In this document: positions 33,433 through 43,300 of the stretch, one piece after another | How the letters are laid out: every line of letters starts with the position of its first letter | Numbering within the stretch: position 1 is the stretch's first letter | NCBI GenBank assembly: GCA_023480885.1 | Contig: JAMCWX010000022.1 | Coordinates: 1-63,373 of the forward strand | Length of the DNA: 63,373 nt | Direction: 5' to 3' | Source: Chloroflexota bacterium | Lineage (GTDB): Bacteria > Chloroflexota > UBA6077 > FW602-bin22 > JACPRP01 | The notes under the pieces: generated by a model | The model's database searches: none | The model's input: only the letters and a program-made list of their open reading frames with translations | What the model was told of the DNA's origin: nothing | Position numbers and translations under genes: made by a program

Positions 33433-35378
33433 CCCCCCTGTGCGTTCTTGAACACCAAGGGCATGCGTATGGTCGTGAGCCCGCTGGGATCCTTCCCCAG
33501 TTGCACTTGCCCGAGACCCTGTCCCGGATTGCCAACGTTATCCCGCGCCGTCACCCTGAAGTAATACTTCCCTTCGGGCACCCCATTGGCGAAAAGCGCC
33601 GATGGTCCAGAGGCGCCCCGAAGCCACGGGACCCAGTTGACCTGATCGCTGCTGTAGTCGACGTCGAAACCCGGCGCCACTCCTGACTGGCTATCGGTTG
33701 CCGTCCAGTCGATCACCACCCACGTTTTCAAGGTCGACGCAGGCATGCTGACGGTCACTGTTGGAGGCGTTGTGTCAGGGGGGAGGACGCGGACCGTGGC
33801 GCTGCCGAGGTTGTCGCCAACCCAGCCAACAGCTTCATCCACCAGGCCGGCCCAATAGTTCGTGGTGCTCTGGCTATTCAGGCGAATGTATCCAACCACC
33901 GTGGCGCTGTCGCCAGGCGCCAAATCCTTGCCCAGGCCCCACCGGTATGGATGATCGACAGATTGGCTACGGCCATTGAGATCTACGCCAACTCGGAAAC
34001 GGCCGTAGCTCTCAACCGCGTATTTCCTGAAATCTTCCCCCTCGTTATATACGAAGCCGGGAGCTGGCCCCTGAGTGTGTATGGTCGTGTTCCCGTTATT
34101 GCGGACCACGGACGTGACCTTGAGCAGATTTCCTCCGTATAGCACGGTTGGCTCAAAAGTAGTGGACAGAATTTGCGCGGAAACCTGTTGCGCGCCCACT
34201 CGGTCGCGCACCGCCGTGCGGACTTGCGGGATAATCGAATAGGCATCGTCGCCAGGGCAGGACGTGTAGATCGCATCGCGGTGCCCCATTATCGTCGGCA
34301 AATACTTATCGACGAACCAGCTATTGAGCGTCATAGGATCGATGCCGCGCTGATTGGCCTTCCAGGAGAGTATGTTAACCAGGCTATTCTGGGCTGCTCC
34401 CGTGGGATATACGCTGGAATAGGTACCTAACAGCGCCACGCCCATGCTTCCTGGATTATACTGCAGCGCGTGGCCGCCGATTACATCATCTCCTCCTGCG
34501 CGCCCTTCGTAGATGTACCCGTTAGGATCGATGAGGAAGTTGTAACCGATGTCGCCCCAGCCCTTGGTCACCGCGTGATAATACCAGATAGCCCTCACCT
34601 CAGCGGCCCAGTCTATAGCGGTATTGCTGGTCACGGTATGGTGAATGATCATGTCGGTCACGGTCTTATATTCCGGCGGCCACGCGGGACTTCCCTGACC
34701 ATCGGGAGAACCCCACGCTGTCCGCGAAATGACAGGCGGCTTCGAAACCGCTAGCGGGCTGATGCCAAGCGCAGAGGTTCGACTCGCTTGAACAGCTTGC
34801 GCTGTTGCGGGACCAGGTGTGGGATCGATAAACGCCAATGTAACCGAGGATATGGAGGGGCGAGCGCCTGATGGAGAGCTGTTCAGCGTTGCCCGCGCCT
34901 GCGCGAACTGCGACAAACGGCCATCTGGTCGATTCAGTCCGAAGACCCTGGTGGTCATTTGCCCATCGACACTCGTGGGCAGGTCATCGTCCTCGTCTAC
35001 AGGGTACCAGTCAGTCCACGACACGCCGTCGACGCTGCCCCTCACTTCCCAGGAAACGCTGCTTCCAGGAGGGACGTTGCCCGAAAAGCGAATTCCCACA
35101 TGGCTGAATGGCAGCGGTGACCTGACGATGCTCGAGGTAAACGTGCCGCCCCCCGCGGCGCTAAGGGCGACGCCATTGCTCAGATCCAGCGGCCCGCGCA
35201 CTTCGCTGGCGCGTAGCAGGCTCGGACCCAGCGTCACCTGTCCACCCTTGACAGTGGGTGTCGATAGATCGATAACGCCTGGCGCGCCTGGAACCGCGCT
35301 GTTTGCCGCCCCCTGTTCAAAGCTTGAACCCAGCGCGGCCAATAGGATCGCCACGACTAGAGTCAGCAGCCTCTTCAT
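33426..35378 (-). CDS. Secreted PGRP/amidase_2-domain protein
   Basis: 650 residues. Signal peptide (about 1-25), a beta-rich N-terminal region (about 60-190) and a PGRP/N-acetylmuramoyl-L-alanine amidase domain (about 215-390). The amidase carries zinc-type residues in MIIHHTVTS, IGYNFLIDPNGYIYEGR, GGHALQYNPGSMGVALLG and MGHRDAIYTSCPGDD. C-terminal beta-sandwich modules (about 405-640) include PPDTTPPTVTVSMP. It should cleave peptidoglycan stem peptides in the envelope. Unusually it shares an operon with the tRNA and ribosome genes miaA and hflX. Confidence 0.9.
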   Translation of the reverse strand: MKRLLTLVVAILLAALGSSFEQGAANSAVPGAPGVIDLSTPTVKGGQVTLGPSLLRASEVRGPLDLSNGVALSAAGGGTFTSSIVRSPLPFSHVGIRFSGNVPPGSSVSWEVRGSVDGVSWTDWYPVDEDDDLPTSVDGQMTTRVFGLNRPDGRLSQFAQARATLNSSPSGARPSISSVTLAFIDPTPGPATAQAVQASRTSALGISPLAVSKPPVISRTAWGSPDGQGSPAWPPEYKTVTDMIIHHTVTSNTAIDWAAEVRAIWYYHAVTKGWGDIGYNFLIDPNGYIYEGRAGGDDVIGGHALQYNPGSMGVALLGTYSSVYPTGAAQNSLVNILSWKANQRGIDPMTLNSWFVDKYLPTIMGHRDAIYTSCPGDDAYSIIPQVRTAVRDRVGAQQVSAQILSTTFEPTVLYGGNLLKVTSVVRNNGNTTIHTQGPAPGFVYNEGEDFRKYAVESYGRFRVGVDLNGRSQSVDHPYRWGLGKDLAPGDSATVVGYIRLNSQSTTNYWAGLVDEAVGWVGDNLGSATVRVLPPDTTPPTVTVSMPASTLKTWVVIDWTATDSQSGVAPGFDVDYSSDQVNWVPWLRGASGPSALFANGVPEGKYYFRVTARDNVGNPGQGLGQVQLGKDPSGLTTIRMPLVFKNAQGGW

Positions 35379-35589
35379 CCGCCCTACCTGATATTAGCGA
35401 GGACCGTCCAAAAGAACAAACTAGATATCGTACTCTACGAGGGTTTTCGTCGGAAGATCGCAGGCCTCAATACGCACTGCGCGCCAATCAGCTTGGCTTA
35501 CGTTAGCACTTTTTCCGCAAGCTGGCAATCACCATTACTTCCTATATGAGCGCAAACCTGGTTGCGCACAAAGTGGGCAAACGCGCGTA

Positions 35590-35598
35590 TGATATAAT
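35590..35598 (+). promoter_or_regulatory. Extended -10 promoter for the metallophosphatase gene
   Basis: TGA-TATAAT, with the TATAAT at 35593-35598, is an extended -10. No good -35 is seen at the right distance. Transcription would start near 35605, which places the true start codon at GTG 35636 and rules out the upstream ATG at 35546. Confidence 0.5.
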
Positions 35599-35635
35599 GT
35601 TACTAAACGCCAGCGCATCCAAGGCGAGCTCAAGC

Positions 35636-36367
35636 GTGATTCGTATAGCTGCTATCGGGGACATACACTGCTGGGAGACCGCAGTGAACCACATCCGCCC
35701 GCTGTTCGCAAGCGTCAACCTCGAAGCCGACATCCTGCTTCTTGCCGGCGATATTACTACTGCGGGTACCCCGAGGGAGGCCGAGGTATTCTGCCACGAA
35801 CTCAGCGACGTCAAGATACCGATCGTAGCGGTCCTCGGCAACCACGACTGCGAAGAAAACCAAGAGGAGGAGATCGCTCGCACCCTCCAGCGCCATAATA
35901 TCACCGTCCTCGATGGTGACTCCACGAAGTTGGAGATCAAGGGCAAGACAGTCGGCATTGCAGGTGTCAAGGGGTTTTGCGGCGGCTTCGACAAGTACGC
36001 TGTCGAGCCTTTCGGAGAGCTCGCTCTGAAGAGCTTCGTGTACGCCTCATTGCGCGAGGCAAACAAGCTCGAGCTGGCTATGAACTCGCTCGACACCGAT
36101 TACCGTGTGATCCTGCTGCACTATTCGCCCATACGAGACACCGTCGTTGGAGAGTCCCTTGAGCTCTGGCCTTTCCTGGGAAGCTCTGCCTTAGTCAGGC
36201 CCATAGACACCCTTGGCGCCAACGTCGTCGTTCACGCGCACGCTCACTACGGCTCCCCCAGGGGAACAACGAAGACCGGCATACCTGTCTTCAACGTCGC
36301 CAGGACTGTCATCCACAGATATCTCGTATACGAGCTCGAATCGGACGATCGACTCGGCGGCCAATGA
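35636..36367 (+). CDS. Calcineurin-like metallophosphoesterase
   Basis: 243 residues from the GTG at 35636 (MIRIAAIGDIHCWE), supported by the promoter at 35590-35598. Metal-binding motifs appear in order: GDIH, LLAGDIT, GNHDCEE, a His in ILLHYSP and VHAHAH. These define a two-metal phosphoesterase. The final motif is HAHAH rather than the usual GHxH. The substrate cannot be predicted. It is upstream of rmlD on the same strand with a separate promoter between them. Confidence 0.85.
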   Translation: MIRIAAIGDIHCWETAVNHIRPLFASVNLEADILLLAGDITTAGTPREAEVFCHELSDVKIPIVAVLGNHDCEENQEEEIARTLQRHNITVLDGDSTKLEIKGKTVGIAGVKGFCGGFDKYAVEPFGELALKSFVYASLREANKLELAMNSLDTDYRVILLHYSPIRDTVVGESLELWPFLGSSALVRPIDTLGANVVVHAHAHYGSPRGTTKTGIPVFNVARTVIHRYLVYELESDDRLGGQ

Positions 36368-36511
36368 TAACCACTCGGCTCACTTCGCCGTCTACAATAA
36401 TAATCCTTCCCATTTCCAGCCAATGATGGTACAATACGCGACAGTGCCAGGCCAGGCACTCCTCGGCCTGGTCCTCAGTCACTTAACAAGCAATTGCAGG
36501 AACTCACTACG

Positions 36512-37381
36512 ATGCGCATTCTCATCACTGGAGCGAACGGCCAGCTCGGCCTGGAGTTGCAGAGAACGCTCGATGAAGACGAAGTCCTCGCCACAATCAG
36601 AGATCAAGTCGACATTGAGAACCGTGCCGCGGTCTCAGATGCTATAACGCGTTTTCGGCCAGACGTGGTCGTTCACGCGGCGGCCTACACCAACGTCGAT
36701 GGGTGCGAAACCGACCCTGACCTTGCGTACCGCGTCAACGCCCTCGGAACCCAGAACGTTGCCCTGGCCTGCGCGCAGGTCGATGCGGCTATGGTCTATG
36801 TAAGCTCAGACTACGTGTTCGATGGAAGCAAGGGCGCTCCCTACCTCGAATTCGACGATCCGAACCCTATCAGCACCTATGGACGCTCAAAATTGGCTGG
36901 CGAGCGCTACGTGCAGATGTCTCTCAGGAAGTATTACATCGTCCGAACGGCCTGGCTGTATGGCGTTGGCAAGAACTTCGTCAGGACCATCCTATCGCTG
37001 GCCGACCGCAACGGCGAGGTGCTGGCAGTGACAGATGAAGTCGGTTCGCCAACGTTTGCGAGGGATTTGGCAGAAGCGATTGACAAGCTGGTCAGGCACC
37101 CTGTCTATGGCATCTACCACCTGACAAACGATGGGAGCTGTTCGCGCCACGATTATGTCAAGGCGATCTGCGAAGCGGCCAACAGAAAGGTTTCGGTAAT
37201 ACCGATCACCTCGGAGGAGTTTCTGGCCAGGCATCCCCTTCCAGCAAGGAGACCTCCATTCTCGGTGCTCCACAATTTCTGCGCTTCCAATGCCCTTGGC
37301 ATAAGGCTCAGACCCTGGCAAGAGGCCCTGGCCTCGTTCATCTCGAGTGAGAATCTGGCCATCCCCGAGCATAAACAATGA
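36512..37381 (+). CDS. rfbD: dTDP-4-dehydrorhamnose reductase
   Basis: 289 residues from the ATG at 36512. The Rossmann start MRILITGANGQLG, the NAD(P)-binding AAYTNVDGCE, SSDYVFDGSKG and the catalytic Tyr-Lys in STYGRSKLAGE all match RmlD/RfbD. It makes the last step of dTDP-L-rhamnose synthesis in the cytosol. The other rml/rfb genes are not nearby. A TACAAT -10 at 36430-36435 and a 7-bp hairpin (CCAGGCC/GGCCTGG, 36447-36471) in the leader suggest its own promoter. Confidence 0.93.
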   Translation: MRILITGANGQLGLELQRTLDEDEVLATIRDQVDIENRAAVSDAITRFRPDVVVHAAAYTNVDGCETDPDLAYRVNALGTQNVALACAQVDAAMVYVSSDYVFDGSKGAPYLEFDDPNPISTYGRSKLAGERYVQMSLRKYYIVRTAWLYGVGKNFVRTILSLADRNGEVLAVTDEVGSPTFARDLAEAIDKLVRHPVYGIYHLTNDGSCSRHDYVKAICEAANRKVSVIPITSEEFLARHPLPARRPPFSVLHNFCASNALGIRLRPWQEALASFISSENLAIPEHKQ

Positions 37382-37475
37382 AGATTGGCAGGCGAATATC
37401 AGCCTGCCAATCCAAGTTCGTCTCGATCGATCTAGGTTCGTCTTAAGATAGGATACCTTACCTGGCGACCTGCAG

Positions 37476-37754
37476 CTATCGTCCCTTCAAGCTAACCGCG
37501 GCCAAGTTGGACTCCTCCTGCGGCTGTTTGGGAAGCATCTCTCCGAGAATCTTCTGCATAGCCATCGTGTGGCTACACACCTTCCACCCGCTGAAGAAGT
37601 TGCACGAGCAATTCCAGTTCCCTTCCTTAAATGAGACCTCGTAGACGTCGTGCTCACCCCTGAAATTCGCCCTTAGCTCCGATATGCTGATGCGATCGCG
37701 TTCTTCTGCGTAGCGCTTGGCCTTCTCGATCTTTCCAATCAAGCTCGAATGCAC
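37476..37754 (-). CDS. Small SWIM zinc-finger protein
   Basis: 92 residues. The zinc motif is CSCNFFSGWKVCSH, the C-X-C-Xn-C-X-H of SWIM domains (about 50-63), with the typical preceding beta strands (DVYEVSFKEGNW). SWIM fingers bind DNA or proteins, and short stand-alone ones are common in Chloroflexota and Actinobacteria without known function. A GGAGGAGA site precedes the ATG. The small RNA or leader at 37819-37937 lies 64 bp upstream on the same strand. Confidence 0.8.
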   Translation of the reverse strand: MHSSLIGKIEKAKRYAEERDRISISELRANFRGEHDVYEVSFKEGNWNCSCNFFSGWKVCSHTMAMQKILGEMLPKQPQEESNLAAVSLKGR

Positions 37755-37818
37755 CTGATCTCCTCCTGAATCTAGTTTAGCTCCGCGATCTCATTTGAAT
37801 AGCTATGAAAGGTCAAAC

Positions 37819-37937
37819 AAAAAAGCACCAGAATCCGTACTCCTAGTGCCGCAAGACTTCACCGTATACGCTTGTGACCAATACTCGCATCGCTGCATCC
37901 CTCGGCTGCTTACAGCCAACTCAAGACGCCCTCTGTT
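37819..37937 (-). ncRNA. Small structured RNA of unknown family (or attenuator leader)
   Basis: About 119 nt between a strong promoter and a terminator, both on the minus strand. The 3' end is a hairpin (GCACTAG paired with CTGGTGC, 37849-37825) followed by six T. Near the 5' end GGCTG-TAAG-CAGCC forms a tight hairpin. The middle has complementary GTAT/ATAC and TCAC/GTGA pieces that could make further stems or a pseudoknot. It does not match tRNA, 5S, SRP, tmRNA, T-box or any riboswitch core I know. It is either a stand-alone sRNA or a regulatory leader for the SWIM gene. Confidence 0.6.
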
Positions 37938-37943
37938 AGTCGA

Positions 37944-37972
37944 ATTATAACGCCGCCTTGGGAGTGAGTCAA
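37944..37972 (-). promoter_or_regulatory. Promoter of the small RNA
   Basis: On the minus strand TTGACT (37972-37967), a 17-nt spacer and a perfect TATAAT (37949-37944). It is one of the strongest promoters in the window and points into the small RNA. Confidence 0.7.
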
Positions 37973-37996
37973 GGGAATTTCCTGACAAGTAGGGCA

Positions 37997-38064
37997 TTTT
38001 CAAAGTCGTAAAGCGCCAGTGGCATCCCGCCCCGGTCTACGGGCATCACAGCAGACTTTGAAAA
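37997..38064. repeat. 11-bp inverted repeat with 46-nt interior
   Basis: TTTTCAAAGTC (37997-38007) and GACTTTGAAAA (38054-38064) are exact reverse complements. They lie between the small-RNA promoter and the end of the GT-C gene. The GC-rich interior has a GGGCAT motif echoed outside the left arm. It may end the glycosyltransferase transcript or be a small mobile remnant; no T-run follows. Confidence 0.5.
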
Positions 38065-38146
38065 GACCCTTCGTTCACGGCACTTCAATAGGCTTGCCAT
38101 TAATCAATGCCACGAAGCAATATGAGTAAGCGATGAGTTCAGTGGC

Positions 38147-40396
38147 TCATCTGGCGATTCGCACTGCAATCTGGTCCAACTTCACGAACGTACTGTCCTT
38201 CACCTTGAGGCGAGCCCCACTGTTCACGTCGTACAAGCCAGCGATCAGATCATAAACCCCTTCTTTGACGTCAGAGCCGATAATCATCTGAAACGGGTCG
38301 TCGATTACCTCACCTCCTTCCCACATCGAAGTCGGATAGTTCCCTCTTACTGGCTGCGAATCGTATTGGGCAATCAGGCCATTTCGGCCAACTAGTTGAA
38401 CGAAAACCGTGTAGTCCTGCTGGATTGCGGTATCCGCGCGCCAGACCAACGTTCCCGAAAGAACGCTACCAGGAGCGATGTCGCTCTTCTGCACGTCAAT
38501 TCCCACGAGCGCAATCTTACCCCCGAACCCAGCTATTTCCGATGCATTAGAGGTCGAACCCTTACGCGCTGAGGCCACTTTTACTCTGCCAATGGTGGGG
38601 GACGAGCCAATTGCCTGCCCCCTCTCGTCGGTAGCCGTGAGAGTGTCAAAACCTGGTAGTAGGTACAAACCAGCTTCAATTCGAGCGGCCGATGGGCTAG
38701 ACGCCGAAGCGCTGAGAGCAATCCTGTGTCGATCAACGATCACATCTCCGGTCTTACACAGTCGCGTCGCAAAAGCACCACTTCCAGGGAAGCTATCACT
38801 TTGTCCAATTGGTTCATTGTCTTTCCCAAAAACGTGAACAAACACAGAATAGTTTTCGTCAAACTGCGACAGACATTTCCAGTAAAGGGTTACGCCAATT
38901 TCCTCGCCCGGAAGAAAACTACTCCCAGAGAATGTATACCCAAGCAGTTCAGCCTTTCTCTCAAAGTTAATGTTAAGAGGCTGGATCGAACTGGGCACCT
39001 CTTTCACCAGCACTGTCTCAGGACCTGGATAGGCAGGCACAATGTTGCGAGAAGGTACGGCAACTGCAATAGAGAACATCGCAAGTCCTACACACGCCGT
39101 CGTGACTGTGACGAGCCTCTCAGGTACTAATGATCGTATCCCAAGGGAAAATGCGATAGCAATGACGGAAATTGCAGGGAACAGAAGGCGTCCTTGGGAC
39201 GCAAGAGTCATCTGCGTCCAGCGCAACAACGACACGCCGAGTATCCCCACCCACGCAGCGCTTACTAGAATGAGAGCGGACGGCGGCAACCTTCTGTTGC
39301 CCCTGCTTGCGGCATTGATGGCTAAACCTATGAGAGAGGCGATGGTTAGTCCGTCAAATATCCAGTACACGTATCGGTCCGCCAGCAGGTCGAAACCACC
39401 GAAGACAGCCCAGAAGGACATCCTGAAGCCCTGGAATTCCGACACCAAGAGCTGAACAATGCCTGGCTGATCGGTGCGTTCGCCGGCTATCTTGAGCCAC
39501 ACGCTAAGCCCAAGAAAATCGCCATACAAGAACCAGTTTCGAACGTACCACCAGCCGCTAATCAGAAGAGTCCCTGCGGCAACGGGAACTACCCACTGAA
39601 TCAACCTCAGGCCTGACCTAGCTCGCGCTGCGTCGAGGACCGCTGCCACGACGACGAGTCCCAGCAATCCCAGGCCGCTTAACTTCGAAAGCGAAGCGAG
39701 GCCGACGAGCACTGACAGCGAGACCATTCGACCAGTGTTAAGACCGTGCCTTAAAGCTCGAATAATCAACAGAAGGGCTGTGGAGCTCAGCAAAGTGACG
39801 AGGTTGTCATTGTTTATCGATCCGCTAATGAAGAGGAATTGCGGGATCAACGCGTTGACCATCGCCCCGCCCAAAGCTACCTTTCGATCTCTGGGAAACA
39901 GTTCTCGCCCAAGAAGGTAGGTCACGTAGACAGTCCCACTTGCCATAAGTATTGATAGAAGCCTGACGACGTGCACAGCTAATGGCACGCCATGGTAAGG
40001 GAACGATTCGCCTGCTGTATGTATGACCATGTTCTTATTGCCGTCCGCATTTGGAATGCCGATGCTGGCGTGCGGGTTCTTCCAATAAAGGTCACCTATA
40101 TCTCCTGTGTCTATCCAAAATGTAGTGAGCGCGCCTAGCCAATAGTACAGGGGAGGCTGCCCACCTTCCTGTTGCCAGTAGTTCCTCTTATCGCCGGGGA
40201 TTTGCACAGGCAATCCATTGCCATCAGCGATATTCTTGATGTACGGGTAATGCCAAAGCTCATCGCTCGCTTCGAAAATGGGCGTCGCCACGCTATAATA
40301 GCCGCTCAGAGCAACGAAAACTAAACACACGAATGCAGGCGAGGAGAATACTCGCTTGAGGAAAATCCTTTTCACGAACGGGATTCCTTCAGTCAT
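38147..40396 (-). CDS. GT-C membrane glycosyltransferase-like protein with C-terminal beta-sandwiches
   Basis: 749 residues. About 11 hydrophobic helices fill 10-430. The first extracytoplasmic loop has acidic FEASDELWHYPYI and GGQPPLYYWLGAL, the DE/PPLYY pattern of GT39/DUF2142-type enzymes that take polyprenyl-phosphate sugars. The C-terminal 300 residues contain two similar beta-sandwich modules, each with a VTLYWK/GTLVWR strand and a YSVFVHVFG/YTVFVQLVG strand. It would glycosylate a lipid or surface protein outside the membrane. Its ATG overlaps the stop of the upstream GT39 gene by one base (TAATG), so the two are translationally coupled. Confidence 0.8.
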   Translation of the reverse strand: MTEGIPFVKRIFLKRVFSSPAFVCLVFVALSGYYSVATPIFEASDELWHYPYIKNIADGNGLPVQIPGDKRNYWQQEGGQPPLYYWLGALTTFWIDTGDIGDLYWKNPHASIGIPNADGNKNMVIHTAGESFPYHGVPLAVHVVRLLSILMASGTVYVTYLLGRELFPRDRKVALGGAMVNALIPQFLFISGSINNDNLVTLLSSTALLLIIRALRHGLNTGRMVSLSVLVGLASLSKLSGLGLLGLVVVAAVLDAARARSGLRLIQWVVPVAAGTLLISGWWYVRNWFLYGDFLGLSVWLKIAGERTDQPGIVQLLVSEFQGFRMSFWAVFGGFDLLADRYVYWIFDGLTIASLIGLAINAASRGNRRLPPSALILVSAAWVGILGVSLLRWTQMTLASQGRLLFPAISVIAIAFSLGIRSLVPERLVTVTTACVGLAMFSIAVAVPSRNIVPAYPGPETVLVKEVPSSIQPLNINFERKAELLGYTFSGSSFLPGEEIGVTLYWKCLSQFDENYSVFVHVFGKDNEPIGQSDSFPGSGAFATRLCKTGDVIVDRHRIALSASASSPSAARIEAGLYLLPGFDTLTATDERGQAIGSSPTIGRVKVASARKGSTSNASEIAGFGGKIALVGIDVQKSDIAPGSVLSGTLVWRADTAIQQDYTVFVQLVGRNGLIAQYDSQPVRGNYPTSMWEGGEVIDDPFQMIIGSDVKEGVYDLIAGLYDVNSGARLKVKDSTFVKLDQIAVRIAR

Positions 40397-43300
40397 TAGT
40401 GAATTGCAATTTCTGCGATCCTAATGAAATCCTGTGTTCCACCCAGCAGCTCCAGCCTTTGACCGGTGCTGCTATCATACATCCCAACTACCAACGTGTA
40501 CCTCCCTTTCGGAAGCTCGTTAATCTTGCTGAGAACATGCCCGTCCTCGATGAACTCATTGGCCACCCAGCCAGACGTAGGACGTTTGCCGTTGCTCGGG
40601 AAGCCATCGTCCTGGTCAACTAATTGACCCCCACTGTCCAGAACTTGCACAAACACAGAGTAGTTAACGTGCAATTCTGACATCGCTTTCCACCATAAGG
40701 TTACGCCGAGAGGCTCATCGGTCGGGGGCGTTATGTCTATCCGAGTTGTGCTCTGTGCGGCAATCGCGGATACACCGTTCGCATTAGCTATGGTGAAGCC
40801 CGATAACTCGGCCGTATCATGCAAGTTCGCACCCACCCGGATGATAGATTCCGGTGGTGCAAAGCGGTGGGCCGGCGCCGTAACTGAAACCGTCCCGAGA
40901 TCAACCAGGCTTTCCTCAAACGGATTGAGACCGAACCTCGCCCCCAGCCGTGCAGCGCTGTTATGGCGACGAACGGCTAACTCAACGTTGTAGTTACCCG
41001 AGTTTGCACTGGCAGGAACAGTGAAGCTGTAGTATGCGCTTACAATTTGGCCGTTTCGCCAGGAATTCACCGGATACGCAGGGCTCAGCGGCGCAGACGT
41101 CACCCTCATTCGTTCCCCTTTGGAATTATCCAACCAGAATTCCACGTCGAGGTCTTCTGGCTGAGCAACTTCGCTCTGCCAAAGGAGTCTGAAACTCAAC
41201 TCCTGCCCAGGCACCATGCTGCGAGAAAGTGAATCGCCGGCGAGCAGCGTAACTAGGTCACCGAACTTCGCTCCATACCGCTGCGAGAAGTCAATTGCTT
41301 TTCGATCCCCACCGACTAACCCGCCGATCACCAGAGCATTCGGAATTTCCATAACTGCGCTAGATATTCTGCCATTGTTGTCTTTGATAGGCAAACTATG
41401 GCCCGATTGAACGTTACGAACTCCCAGACGCAGGGAATAATTGCCTGGTGGAGTACCTGGCGGCAGCCATATCTCTCTTTGGTCAGCAACTAACGATCCT
41501 GGTCTCCACTGCTCCGTGGGAAAGAAGCCGAAGAATGGCTCGCTGTCAAAGGACCCCCAAGCATTACCCTCTCTATCGACCACCTGGCCGAACATAGCGA
41601 GTCGCGGTAAGCTGGCGCCTCGGGAACGCCAGAACAAGTCAAGGTCTAGGCGATTTCCAGGCAAGTCTGGCTTGCCAATCTTATAGCCGGCTAAGACAAC
41701 TTGATCATCGAAGTTAGCTTCTGTCGGAACCACGTTCACAGGAAGTTCGCTCACTGTGTGAGGCATCGTCGAGAACAGGTAAACGCCAATGCTGTACGTG
41801 CTGCCAGTTAGGACACGAGCGTCAATCTGGTAGTATTCCTCACGCAAGACCGCCTCAGTCAATCCCTGAGGGTCGATATCGCCAGTCATCGATAATACAA
41901 GCCAGACACGAGGATGGCGGCTCGCGATATCCCGCAGTTCCGTGGAAACAGTTGAGCGGTCCACCCTAGGATACGAAGGTACCCCATACAGCGGGTAGCG
42001 GCCTACGTTGTAGTACTCGAAGGCTGTCACAATCTTCCTGTCGTCGAGGACAATTGCATCGCCCGCCTTTGCATGCTGTGCGATGTACTCGGCAGCACCC
42101 CGGTAATCCTGTTTGTAATTGTGGTCAAGGACCAATTGATCAAAGCTTCCGAAAGCTCCAACACCTAGAAGGTACAGACCAAATACTGCGCCAATGGCAG
42201 GGTGAAGGCGCTGGAGCTGAGCACCCCCATGACCAATAATCAGATAGTACAGTGGCGCAAGGAAAATCACGTAGCGTGCGCCATAGACTGTCTTATACTG
42301 CGAAATCAGGTAAACCGACGCCAAGGCTACAATCGCACAAACCCATACACTCAGGAGACCTTCCCTCGCCTGTCCCCTTATTCCAACAATGGTTGCGGCG
42401 ATTGCAACGACGGCGATGATTGCGGCAAAAGTGACCACAGAATACTGGTTTACTGTGACACCGAAGGCGAATGTGACCACAATGTCACGCACTACAGAGA
42501 CGAGTGGAACCTCTAGCGGACTGCCATTCTGGGTGAGGTATCGGCCAATCGAGTAAGACGCCCCAAACAAGACAGCAACACCTATGGCAATGACAGCAAT
42601 GAGCGCACCAACAGCTCCTGAACGTTTCCCTCGAACTGCGCGCATTCCGAAGAACAGCGCTTGCGCGAAGATCATTATCGCCGTAAGATAGTGCGTTGCC
42701 AGCAGTGCTGCCGTAACCACCACGTAGTAAGCCAGGAAATGTTTCGACTTTGTCCGGGACAACTTAAGTAGCAGATACGTTGAAAGGGTGGTAAGCATAG
42801 CCACGAGGGCATATGGTCGAGCTTCCTGAGCATACCACACATAGAATGGTGATGTAGCAGCCACCAGAGCAGAGAAGATTCCTGTATGCTCGTTCCAAAC
42901 AGCTTTGCCAGCTTGGTATGAAAGCGGGATAGTGAGGAGAATGAAAGCCAGCGAAAGAAACCTAAGAGCAAACTCGCTGTCGCCGAACGCCATGCGAGAA
43001 AAATGAAGGAGTAAGAAGTACAAGGGCGGATGCTGATCCTTGGTGGCATCGTTGAATATGTAAATCGTGTTTGATAGTACGTAGCCCAGATCTCCCCGTG
43101 CCCGTTGCACGCTGAGGGTTTCATCCCACCAAAGGCTCTGTCCTCCAAGTCGGTAAAGGCTGGTGGAGAACGCCACCAACACTAGGAAAACAATGAAAGA
43201 CCTCGACTTCCGTTTAGGTATCTCGGCTCCACTAGTCAGCTTCTCTTGAGAATCGAGGACACAGCATTTCTCATTCAATGCTCGCGCATCTTCCCAATAG

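Noticed and set aside
37819..37937. Small RNA considered as T-box or a known riboswitch
   Set aside because: No AGGGTGG box, and no conserved core of cobalamin, c-di-GMP, ZTP, THF or preQ1 elements.
37803..38003. Minus-strand open frame of 66 codons over the small RNA
   Set aside because: It spans the promoter and terminator of the RNA, has no ribosome site and no protein-like pattern.
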